Part shown: piece after piece, positions 1 to 7,981 of the stretch | Layout: each line of letters starts with the position of its first letter | Numbering within the stretch: the stretch's first letter is position 1 | Position numbers and translations under genes: made by a program | NCBI GenBank assembly: GCA_018003015.1 | Contig: JAGNEZ010000017.1 | Coordinates: forward strand, 47,411 to 111,410 | Reading direction: 5' to 3' | Origin: Phycisphaerae bacterium | GTDB taxonomy: Bacteria; Planctomycetota; Phycisphaerae; UBA1845; PWPN01 | Length of the DNA stretch: 64,000 bases | Notes under the pieces: model-generated | Database searches by the model: none | The model's input: only the letters and a program-made list of their open reading frames with translations | Told to the model about the DNA's origin: nothing

Positions 1-1868
1 CCGAGATTGAAGATGTGTCCCGGCCGGCCGGCGGCCTGGTCGAGGATGACCTGGGCCTGCTTACGGATTCGCGCCGGCGTGGCGAACAGGGCCACGGGGT
101 CGAAGTTCCCTTGGACGGCCACGTCATGCCCCAGTTCCTGCCAGGCTTCGGCCAAGTCCACGCGCCAATCCAGGCCGATGACGTCGCCTCCGGCCTGCTT
201 GATCGCCTTCAGGATGGTAGCCGTGTTGGTGCCGAAGTGGATGATCGGCACACCCGGTTTGATCGCATGGATTAACGCGTGCATGTGTGGCATGACGAAC
301 TCACGATAGTCGGCCTCGTTGAGACAGCCGACCCAACTGTCGAAAAGCTGAACCGCCTGCACGCCGGCGTCGATCTGGGCGTTGAGATACTTGGCATGAT
401 CGCAGACCAGTCGGTCCATGAGGGCGTACCAGGCGCCATGGTCGCGGTACATGAACGTTTTGGTCTGGCGGAAGTCACGGCTCGAACGACCTTCGATCAG
501 GTAGCTGGCGATGGTGAACGGGGCACCGCAGAAGCCGATCAGTGGTACCGCGGGGTGCAGCGCCCGCCGGGCCATGCGGATGGCCTCGAAGACACAGGCC
601 AGCGACTCGGCCGGCTCGATGCCCGGCAGGGCGTCCACGTCCTGGCTGGTCCGCACCGGTCGGGACATCATCGGGCCGTGGCCCTCCTGATAGCTGAGCC
701 CCACGCCCATCGGTTCGACGATCAGAAGGATGTCGCTAAAGATGATGGCCGCGTCGACTCCAAGTTGCTCGACCGCCATCGCCGTGACCTCGGCGGCCAG
801 GTCGGGCCGCTTGCACATTTCCAGGAAGGAGACCCTGGAACGAATCTCGCGATAGGCTCGCTGGTACCGCCCCGCCTGGCGCATCAGCCAGATCGGCGTG
901 TACTCGGTCTTCTCGCGCCGGCACGCCCGGAGGAAGGCGCTGTCGTGCAGCGGGTCGGTCGTCCCTCCGCACTCATCCGCCGGCCAGATGAGCTCCAGCC
1001 GACCGGCTCGGCTCGTGTCGATTCCGACTTCAAGCGACGCCCTTTTCCGCCGGAGGAGGGTCGTGGCCGACCGGGCCAGCCCGCGGACCAGATGGCCCAT
1101 TCTGGTACGGTCCGGCTCGAAATCGACGCCCAGGCCGAGTTGGCGCAAGGCCGCGCTCGCCGTGGGGCCGATCGAGCCGATCACGGTGCGTTTCAGGGCC
1201 TCGCGAAGGCCATTCTCGACACCCATGTCCGCGGCCACCTGAAGAACATTGCGGGCCTGTTGGGCGCTGGTGAAGGCAACCACGTCGGTCCGGCCGTCGC
1301 ACAGAGCCCGGATTGCCTCGCGGAGCGGTTCGAGATCCTCGGGCAACCCCCAGATGTAAACCGGCACGGGAGTGACTCTGGCCCCATGCGCTTCCAAGGT
1401 CTCGACCAATGCGAGATTCGGCTCGCCATACTCTTGGATCGCGATCCGCTTGCCGGTCAGTGGTCCGGCCTTGACTAGAGCCTCGACGACTTCGCGCCAG
1501 GTGTTCGGTTCGCCGGCCTGGAGTGTCGGCTTGAGGTGCCAGCCGCGCAGAACGGCCAGCGGCTTGGGGCCGCGAACCACGCTGACCGTCTTGGACAGGG
1601 CTTCGATGACGGTGTGGCGAGGATAGTACGGCTCGACGAGTGACATGAGCGCCCCTGCGCCCACCCCGGTGAGGAAGATGACAATGTCGAATTGGCCGGC
1701 GATCAGCTGCCCCGCGAAAGCCCGCATGTTCGGCCCGACGGGTACAGGCAGCTCGCGCATTGCCGGCGCGGACCGTGCCGAACCGCCCATACGCTCCACG
1801 AGCCCGACCATCTCTGAGGCCATCCGGCCCTCAAAGCAAGTGACACGCAATCCTTCCAGGTTGGCCAT
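1..1868 (-). CDS. hemDE: HemD-HemE fusion: uroporphyrinogen-III synthase / uroporphyrinogen decarboxylase (C-terminus cut by window edge)
   Basis: One open frame starts at ATG 1868 and runs off the window at base 1; 622 residues are visible. Residues 1 to about 280 read as uroporphyrinogen-III synthase (cyclises hydroxymethylbilane to uroporphyrinogen III), including the segment DVVAFTSAQQARN. From about residue 309 it is uroporphyrinogen decarboxylase: the signature PIWLMRQAGRYQRAYRE, then FSDILL, GPMMSRPVR, FCGAPFTIASYL and, at the edge, GRPGHIFNLG. I followed the junction (bases about 945-1080) codon by codon and found no stop or frame change, so the two consecutive heme enzymes are one polypeptide. 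About 30 C-terminal residues are missing. The linker around residues 275-308 resembles neither domain. Cytoplasmic; substrate hand-over is an inference. Confidence 0.9.
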   Translation of the reverse strand, partial: MANLEGLRVTCFEGRMASEMVGLVERMGGSARSAPAMRELPVPVGPNMRAFAGQLIAGQFDIVIFLTGVGAGALMSLVEPYYPRHTVIEALSKTVSVVRGPKPLAVLRGWHLKPTLQAGEPNTWREVVEALVKAGPLTGKRIAIQEYGEPNLALVETLEAHGARVTPVPVYIWGLPEDLEPLREAIRALCDGRTDVVAFTSAQQARNVLQVAADMGVENGLREALKRTVIGSIGPTASAALRQLGLGVDFEPDRTRMGHLVRGLARSATTLLRRKRASLEVGIDTSRAGRLELIWPADECGGTTDPLHDSAFLRACRREKTEYTPIWLMRQAGRYQRAYREIRSRVSFLEMCKRPDLAAEVTAMAVEQLGVDAAIIFSDILLIVEPMGVGLSYQEGHGPMMSRPVRTSQDVDALPGIEPAESLACVFEAIRMARRALHPAVPLIGFCGAPFTIASYLIEGRSSRDFRQTKTFMYRDHGAWYALMDRLVCDHAKYLNAQIDAGVQAVQLFDSWVGCLNEADYREFVMPHMHALIHAIKPGVPIIHFGTNTATILKAIKQAGGDVIGLDWRVDLAEAWQELGHDVAVQGNFDPVALFATPARIRKQAQVILDQAAGRPGHIFNL

Positions 1869-1906
1869 GTGCGTGGACCTTCAACGCCGTTGGGCGGCCG
1901 GCAGCG

Positions 1907-3301
1907 TCAAGCCTTGACCTGCGGTGGCCGAGTCCATGCCACACCACCCTGTCGACGCTCGCCGGACCACATGATCAACATCAGAATACCACCCAACACA
2001 CCGAAACCAGCCATACTATACAGCCAGGAGCCCCAACCGTAGTGGTCGATCAGCCACCCGATGACCAGCCCCGCTACGCCTGCCCCCAGGTACTGGAATG
2101 CGTCGATGAATCCGGTGGCGAAGCCGGCCATTTTCCGCCCGCCGATGTCCATCGGGGCCGCCGTACCCAGGATCGAGTGAGTGGAGTTGCAGGTGAAGGC
2201 GATGCACAGCAGCGATGCCGTCATGCTCCAACTCGATCCGGCCTGAGCTCCGATCAGGATGATGACCGTCTCGATGAAGTAAAGTGCGGCTGCCACCGGA
2301 GCCCGCCGACCCTGAAAGAGCAGGTCGGAGACATATCCGGACAGGATCGAGCCCATCGTTGCGACCAGAGGCAGGCCCCATGCGACAAGCTGAAAAGCGA
2401 AGCTTGTCAGGGAGACCTTCTGGACTTCCCGAAAGTACGCCGGGAACCAGTCATCCACGCCATAACGCACCACACCGGTGCAGAAGTAAGCCCCGGCGGT
2501 CAGCCAGATGAACGGGTTGACTATGATCGTGCGGGCGACGGCGATCAGGGAGAGAGGTTCTCGGTCCTGGTCCGCGCCGTCTTCATGTTGGACCACGCCG
2601 ACATACCCCGCTTCCTCCGGAGTGTTCCGGGTCAGGAGGAGCATGAGCGTGGTGATGACGGTCACGAAGCCGGCCGGAACGAAGAACACCCACTGCCAAC
2701 CGCAAGCCGGGAACTGATACCTCCAGATCGTGAATCCCGTCAGCAGAAGCGGGCTGATGGTGTTGTTAATGAATCGCCCCAGGTTGATCATCAGCCCGAA
2801 GATGCCGGCGAACCGCCCCCGTTCCCGACGCGCGAACCAGGCGGTGTTTGTCTTCACCATGCCGGGGGCGCCGAACGCCTGAAGATACCCGTCGATCCCG
2901 CGGAGGAGTACGAACCAGCCGAGGACGCCAAACATCGGGCCCATGAGCCCTTGGTAGGCCGCCAGACCGAACAGGAGGTTCATGACGGCCGTGCCGTACC
3001 CGCCGACGGCCATGGTGGTCTTGCCGCCAAACCGGTCGGCCAACAGGCCGTTCACCACCAGCCCGACCGCATAGCTCCAACTACGGGCGGCCGTGATGTA
3101 GCTGTAGTGAACATTGCTGAAGCCGAAGGCCTGACAGAAGTCCGTCTTGGCGATGGCCAGATTGTATCGGTTGAAATAGTAGGAGGCGTAGGTCAGTCCG
3201 ATGAAGAACCAGTTTCGTCCCCGCCGGAGACGGAACTTGGGTGGGCGCACGGGCAGAGAGTCGGGGGGCGTGACGGACGCGTAGGGCAGACTTCCAGCCA
3301 T
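1907..3301 (-). CDS. MFS transporter, GlpT/organophosphate:phosphate antiporter type
   Basis: A 464-residue, strongly hydrophobic protein with about 12 membrane segments in two halves separated by a charged loop near residues 230-255. The N-terminal YYFNRYNLAIA matches the start of the organophosphate:phosphate antiporter group (GlpT, UhpT, PgtP), and the loop LADRFGGKTTM is the MFS loop 2-3 signature. That group exchanges sugar phosphates or glycerol-3-phosphate for phosphate across the inner membrane; the substrate here cannot be read from the sequence. The stop lies 38 bases before the hemDE start on the same strand, so the two may share a transcript, although no functional link is evident. 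Confidence 0.85.
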   Translation of the reverse strand: MAGSLPYASVTPPDSLPVRPPKFRLRRGRNWFFIGLTYASYYFNRYNLAIAKTDFCQAFGFSNVHYSYITAARSWSYAVGLVVNGLLADRFGGKTTMAVGGYGTAVMNLLFGLAAYQGLMGPMFGVLGWFVLLRGIDGYLQAFGAPGMVKTNTAWFARRERGRFAGIFGLMINLGRFINNTISPLLLTGFTIWRYQFPACGWQWVFFVPAGFVTVITTLMLLLTRNTPEEAGYVGVVQHEDGADQDREPLSLIAVARTIIVNPFIWLTAGAYFCTGVVRYGVDDWFPAYFREVQKVSLTSFAFQLVAWGLPLVATMGSILSGYVSDLLFQGRRAPVAAALYFIETVIILIGAQAGSSWSMTASLLCIAFTCNSTHSILGTAAPMDIGGRKMAGFATGFIDAFQYLGAGVAGLVIGWLIDHYGWGSWLYSMAGFGVLGGILMLIMWSGERRQGGVAWTRPPQVKA

Positions 3302-3528
3302 CCCGTCTCCTGAGATGGGGCAGATCCCGGACCTGCCGCCTTGCCGGCGGGCCTGCCGATCTCATGAAACAGGCCACCCAGGCTGCTCAAGGATAGCCGA
3401 ACCTGCTGACCCCTGCCAGCAATCAACGGGCTGGCGGGCGTCAAGCTGGAAGGGCGGGGCGGGGCGTGATCCCCGGTGGGCGATGATCGACGGTCGTTTC
3501 CGCCAAGTGAGAAGTCGGTCCCGGAGTC

Positions 3529-4218
3529 CTATGGCTGGGTCGAGTCAGCGGCTTCTGGGTCGCGGTTCTTCTTCTTGGCGGGCTTCTTGGCGGCCTTGGC
3601 GTCGGGCTTCGCCTTGCCTTGAGCAGCCTGATACTCCTCGTCGCTCAGCGTGCCGTCGCCGTTGGTGTCCGCCTGGGGATGTCGCTGCAAGAAGATGAGC
3701 TTGGCGGCTGCGGGGTTGGTGCTGGTGAAGGCCTTGTACTCCTCGCGGCTCAGCATGCCGTCGCCGTTGGTGTCGGCTTCGGGGAACTGCTTGAGGATTG
3801 CCTCCGGGTTGGCCGCGGCAGCCCGGTTCATCGCTCCGTACTGATCCCGAGCCCTCAGCAGTTCGTCGCGGCTCAGCTGCGCGTTCCGATCGAGGTCCAT
3901 CTCTGCGAGATGCTCGATCAACCAGTTGAACATGCGGGGATCGGGTTTGAAGTTGTCCCCTTTCAGGCCGCGAGCATCTCTGATCCTGGCCCGGCCGTCC
4001 TTCAACTCCTGGTCCGTGAGCACGCCGTCATGGTTGCCGTCCAGTTCAGGGTGTTTCTGGAGGAGTTTGACCCGGTCCGGTCCTGCGGCCTTCTGGGCAA
4101 CGGCGTCCCGCCTTTTAGCGGCCTGATCGGCCGCCTGTGCGACGCTCCGAAGCTCGGCGCTCGCCACCAGGCCGATCGTCAACAACAGGCCGGCGGTCAG
4201 AATTGTGACCCGAGACAT
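3529..4218 (-). CDS. exported EF-hand calcium-binding protein
   Basis: About 229 residues with an N-terminal signal peptide (TILTAGLLLTIGLVASA) and four EF-hand loops: DGNHDGVLTDQE, DLDRNAQLSRDE, DTNGDGMLSREE and DTNGDGTLSDEE. The last two are canonical; the second has Ala in place of the usual Gly at loop position 6 and may bind weakly. The tail is Lys/Ala/Pro-rich (KAAKKPAKKKN). Two adjacent ATGs (4221, 4218) follow AAGGAG; the second has the better 7-base spacing. The frame is open upstream to 4305, but that stretch lacks a ribosome site. Probably a periplasmic or surface calcium sensor or buffer; the partner is unknown. Confidence 0.85.
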   Translation of the reverse strand: MSRVTILTAGLLLTIGLVASAELRSVAQAADQAAKRRDAVAQKAAGPDRVKLLQKHPELDGNHDGVLTDQELKDGRARIRDARGLKGDNFKPDPRMFNWLIEHLAEMDLDRNAQLSRDELLRARDQYGAMNRAAAANPEAILKQFPEADTNGDGMLSREEYKAFTSTNPAAAKLIFLQRHPQADTNGDGTLSDEEYQAAQGKAKPDAKAAKKPAKKKNRDPEAADSTQP

Positions 4219-4344
4219 CATGTTTCTCCTTGTGGATTCGAGAGTTATGAACGGCGCAGCCCCGCGCAACCCCGTCTCGACCCCGGCGGCAGCCGCCAAG
4301 GTCAACCTCCATACTAACGTCGCCGCCGTTCCGCTATTGCCGCC

Positions 4345-6639
4345 TCAGCGCGGTCGGGCCGTCCAGGCGATCGCGTAGCATGCCGCGGCCGCGAGGAAGA
4401 CCCAGGTGAAGCCGGCGGCCACGGCAAGCATGGTGCCGCCGATGGAACCGACCACGGAGGCGACGCCGTTGATGCCCCAGAGGGCGGAGACGGCCGGGCC
4501 GTTCTCCTCTTGGGCCGATCGGCGCAGACCGAGGGGGAACGGCATGCCCATCAGGAAGCCGAACGGGAACACCGACGCGGCCGCCACCGCGATCCGGGTG
4601 TTCAGGTCCAGCGGCAGAGCCGCCCGAACCAGGGTGGGCAAGCCGAACGCGGCCAAGGCGATGAGTAACACGATCGCCGGAATGATCCAGCCCAGCGCCT
4701 TGCCGATCCGGGTGGGGTCCAGCCGCCGGGCGAAGAGGCTTCCCAGGCCACCGGCCACGAGCAGGGTGAACAGCAGAACCACGAGGGTGTAGATCGGATG
4801 GCCCAATAAGAGGATGAGTCGCTGCAGGAGCGAGACTTCGCAGATGATGAATCCTATGCCCAGAGCCCCGAAGTAGGCCACCGCTCGTCCACCCGGCGCC
4901 TGGAATCCCAGCACCCGACCGCCGCCCAGGATCACAGCGGTGACCACCAGAACCGCCACCACGAACGGGGTGAATAATCGGGTCACGAAGCTCGCGATTC
5001 CGTACGGCTTGTCGGTGGCAAAGTAGAACGGATGATCGTCCGGCACCGGTGTCGCCAGAGTATCGAAACTATCCGTGTAGCGATCGAAATCAATCCTGCC
5101 GGAGAACAGGTCAGCGTAAACGGGCTCTGATACGCGCGAGGTGGCGTGGTAGATGTGGGCCTTCTCGTGTCCGGCCAGCAACCGGTCGACTTTCTCGGGC
5201 GAGAGGGGCGAACGCGTCAACATGAAGACGGTCTCGACGGGTTCGGCCCCCTCGCTCTTGCGAATGCTGGCGGCCAGGATGTGTTTGCCGATCTCCTCCA
5301 TGGGCATACCCCGCTTCGAGAGCAGGGAAACCGAGTTCGAGACCAGCCGAGGGATGTCCGTCGGCCAGCGGATGATCACCAGCGCGCCGCTGTCGGTGAG
5401 ACGGTCGTAGTAGGCCTCGAGGGCGTCGCGGGTGTACAGGTAGCTCTCGGTCAGCGAGAGCCCCCCGCTGGCGACCGAGGCCCACGAGTCGACGAATCCG
5501 AGGACGATGAAGTCGAACTTCTGGTCCGTCCGCTGAATGAAGTTGCGGCCCTCGTCCAGGACCAGATTCACCTTGGGATGGTCGTAGAGATTGCCGGCCT
5601 TGTCGCCCAGGCGGCGGACGCAGTCGATCATCAGCGGGTTCATCTCCACCGCGGTGACGCGAGGGCTGCCGGCCGCGATCGCCATGACCACGTCGGTGCC
5701 GCCGCCCGGCCCGATGACCAGCACTTCCGGCTCGTTCGCCAGGCGGAAGGGAAAGGCTCGGAACCAGCTGCGGGCATCCTCCGGCTGGTCCGACGATCCG
5801 TCCCAGCGGAGGACACTCGTCTCGGCATCGCTGTCGATGAACAACCGGGCGAGGTGGAACTCATCGAAGCCTTGCACGGAGGTGATCCGAGAGTACACGT
5901 TCCACTTGTCGCTGGTGATCTGAGCTCCGGGATGGGCGGCGAGCAGCTTGTAGAGGGCCTTTTCGGGAGCGTTGCTGATCGTGAACGTTTGGGTCTTGAA
6001 GTTCCAGACGCTGAAAGCCGCCGTGCCCAGGACCGCTAGGCCGGCCAGTGCGGTCCAGGGCCCCCGCGACCGGGTGGCGATCGAGGAGCTGAGCAGCACC
6101 GCGCCCAGGGCCGGCAGAACCGCGATGGCCATGACCGCGGTCTCGGCCCCGAGCAGACTGATCGCCGCCGGCACGGCCAGCGTACCCAGTGCCGCTCCAA
6201 CCAAGTCGGCGAAGTACAGGCGATTGGAGTCCTTGCCGTGCGACTCGAAGGCCAGGCTCAACGCGGCTCCGCCGGTCAGGAACGGCAGCACACTCAACAG
6301 GAGGTAGTAGTTGAGCCGCTCGGGTGAGAGCGGGAACTTGAGGATGCCGCACGGAAACAAGGCCAGAGTGAGCGACAGCAGCAACGAGAGGGCAACCAGA
6401 ATCTGGCGAACGGTGTCGCCGTGCCGACCCAGCCGGAGGATGTAGACCAGGAACCCGCCCAATCCCCAGCCGAACAGGGCCACCGAGATGGCGACGAAAG
6501 TGTAGTGATACCAGATGGTTGCGGAGAAGATCCGCGTGAGCGTCAACTCGAACATGAGCCCAGACGCCGAGAGCAGGACCACTGCTCCAAGCAAGGCCCG
6601 GGAGGCCCGCATGCCGGCGGGCGAAATCGGCTGGTCCAT
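4345..6639 (-). CDS. membrane-anchored spermidine-synthase-like protein (fused transporter-like/methyltransferase-fold)
   Basis: 764 residues from ATG 6639, preceded by GGAGC nine bases upstream; the longer open frame to 6876 begins with an Arg-rich, non-native-looking stretch. Layout: several N-terminal membrane helices (from about residue 10 to 220), a soluble Rossmann domain with the S-adenosyl-binding glycine motif VLVIGPGGGTDVVM followed by acidic VEMNP, and the aminopropyltransferase-like segment GLSLTESYLYTRDALEAYYD, then about seven C-terminal helices. This is the fused MFS/spermidine synthase architecture seen in planctomycetes. Whether it makes polyamines is unproven, because many such fusions lack the full putrescine pocket. 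Confidence 0.8.
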   Translation of the reverse strand: MDQPISPAGMRASRALLGAVVLLSASGLMFELTLTRIFSATIWYHYTFVAISVALFGWGLGGFLVYILRLGRHGDTVRQILVALSLLLSLTLALFPCGILKFPLSPERLNYYLLLSVLPFLTGGAALSLAFESHGKDSNRLYFADLVGAALGTLAVPAAISLLGAETAVMAIAVLPALGAVLLSSSIATRSRGPWTALAGLAVLGTAAFSVWNFKTQTFTISNAPEKALYKLLAAHPGAQITSDKWNVYSRITSVQGFDEFHLARLFIDSDAETSVLRWDGSSDQPEDARSWFRAFPFRLANEPEVLVIGPGGGTDVVMAIAAGSPRVTAVEMNPLMIDCVRRLGDKAGNLYDHPKVNLVLDEGRNFIQRTDQKFDFIVLGFVDSWASVASGGLSLTESYLYTRDALEAYYDRLTDSGALVIIRWPTDIPRLVSNSVSLLSKRGMPMEEIGKHILAASIRKSEGAEPVETVFMLTRSPLSPEKVDRLLAGHEKAHIYHATSRVSEPVYADLFSGRIDFDRYTDSFDTLATPVPDDHPFYFATDKPYGIASFVTRLFTPFVVAVLVVTAVILGGGRVLGFQAPGGRAVAYFGALGIGFIICEVSLLQRLILLLGHPIYTLVVLLFTLLVAGGLGSLFARRLDPTRIGKALGWIIPAIVLLIALAAFGLPTLVRAALPLDLNTRIAVAAASVFPFGFLMGMPFPLGLRRSAQEENGPAVSALWGINGVASVVGSIGGTMLAVAAGFTWVFLAAAACYAIAWTARPR

Positions 6640-6805
6640 TGAAGGTGCTCCGTCCTCGGTCCTGGAACGTGTCAAAAGGGGGAAGCCTAACCCCTGCGGA
6701 TGCGTTTCGCAACGCCGGCGCACGAGTCGGGCCGACCGGGTGCGTGCTCGGTCGGCCCGTGTGATTCCATCCCGTGGAGTGTGCAGAAGCAGGCTCGCCG
6801 CGATC

Positions 6806-7768
6806 CTACTGCTGCTTGTCGTCTTCCTTCTCCTGGGCGGTCTCCTTGGCCTTGGCCTGCTTGACGAGCTCCCCATAGGTCGTGGTGAAGAACTCGGCGC
6901 ACTTGGCCAAATCGGGCACGGAGTTCTCCCAATTGTGCTCGTACTCGGCCATGACGCCGCCCTTGAAGCCCTGGCGGTGCAGTTCGGTCACCAAAGCCTT
7001 GGCATTGCAGACCCCCGTGCCCCAGGGAACATCGTGGGCGTTGGGGTTTTTCTCGTTCAGGTCCTTGAAGTGCGACCAGAGAATGCGGCCTTCAAGTTGC
7101 CTGAGGCACTCCAGCGGGTCGAGTCCCGAACGGACCCAGTGCCCAGTGTCCGCGCAGGCACCAATGCGCTTGCTGCAGTTCTTGATGGCCTTGAGTACCG
7201 TGTCCGGGTTCCAGTAGTGCGACGGCTTGGGGTGGTTGTGAATGGCCACGTTGATCTGATACTCGTTGGCGAGTCTGTCGATGAGTTCGAGGCTGTCCTC
7301 GGGAGGCTCCGCGGTGATCGTGGTGATCCCCATGACCTTCGCGAAGTCGAAGACCTTGCGATTCTCGGCTTCGTCCTTGCCAAGACCGGCCACGCCATAG
7401 CCGATCGCCCGGATACCGGCCTCATCCAGCTTGTTCTTGATTCTGGCCATCTGGGCCATGGTCAGGTCGGGACCCATCTTGGCGTCACCCATGTCCTTCG
7501 AGACCTGCTGGCCGGGAAAGACCTCGATGAAGTCGAGGCCGAGCTGCTTGGCCTTGTCGACCGCCTCGAAGAAGGTGAACAGCCGGAAGGTATAGGCCTG
7601 CGTTCCCAGTTTCATGCCCGCGCACCCCGCACAAGATCCGCTGCAGCTCGGCCCGCAGTTGATCGTGCCGGCATCCTTTGCACAACAGGCCGGCGCGGCC
7701 ATCGAGGCCGGGGAGCACACCCACACCATCGTCGCCGCTGCAATCATCGCACCCATGGTCCCGCGCAT
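6806..7768 (-). CDS. exported sugar phosphate isomerase/epimerase-like TIM barrel with Cys-rich N-terminus
   Basis: 320 residues. An N-terminal hydrophobic segment (residues 6-25) suggests export. Next comes a Cys cluster (C28, C29, C38, C42, C46, C49), then a xylose-isomerase-like TIM barrel: MKLGTQAYTFR, GLDFIEVFPGQ, INVAIHNHPKP, GACADTGHWVRSGLDP, LWSHFKDLNE and GGVMAEYEHNW. The His, Glu and Asp residues on these strands are the usual divalent-metal ligands of the family. C42, C46 and C49 fall in C-x3-C-x2-C spacing. The charged tail ends EKEDDKQQ. It lies just downstream of two arabinofuranosidases on the same strand, so a role in processing released sugars is plausible. The substrate is unknown. 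Confidence 0.8.
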   Translation of the reverse strand: MRGTMGAMIAAATMVWVCSPASMAAPACCAKDAGTINCGPSCSGSCAGCAGMKLGTQAYTFRLFTFFEAVDKAKQLGLDFIEVFPGQQVSKDMGDAKMGPDLTMAQMARIKNKLDEAGIRAIGYGVAGLGKDEAENRKVFDFAKVMGITTITAEPPEDSLELIDRLANEYQINVAIHNHPKPSHYWNPDTVLKAIKNCSKRIGACADTGHWVRSGLDPLECLRQLEGRILWSHFKDLNEKNPNAHDVPWGTGVCNAKALVTELHRQGFKGGVMAEYEHNWENSVPDLAKCAEFFTTTYGELVKQAKAKETAQEKEDDKQQ

Positions 7769-7981
7769 CGTTCAATCCTCTGAAAGACCCTATGGACAAC
7801 CGATCTCACACCGAGGGGATTCTAGCACCAGTCCGGCGACACGGGAAGGCAAGTCGTTCAGACGGGGCCCGGAATCGGCCCGTCGCTTGCCTCCGCATCG
7901 GTGACCGGTCGAAACGACCGCATCACTCGTTTCGCCGGCTCCCGAAAGCCGGCAGTATGAGCGAGCTTCTGCCGGCCCGTG

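Noticed and set aside
279..1478. Long plus-strand frame of 399 codons
   Set aside because: It is the antisense shadow of the HemD-HemE gene; its translation has no protein-like pattern.
7734..7768. Radical-SAM enzyme reading of the C-x3-C-x2-C motif in the isomerase-like protein
   Set aside because: The protein is exported and its barrel carries the xylose-isomerase metal ligands; the spacing alone is not enough.
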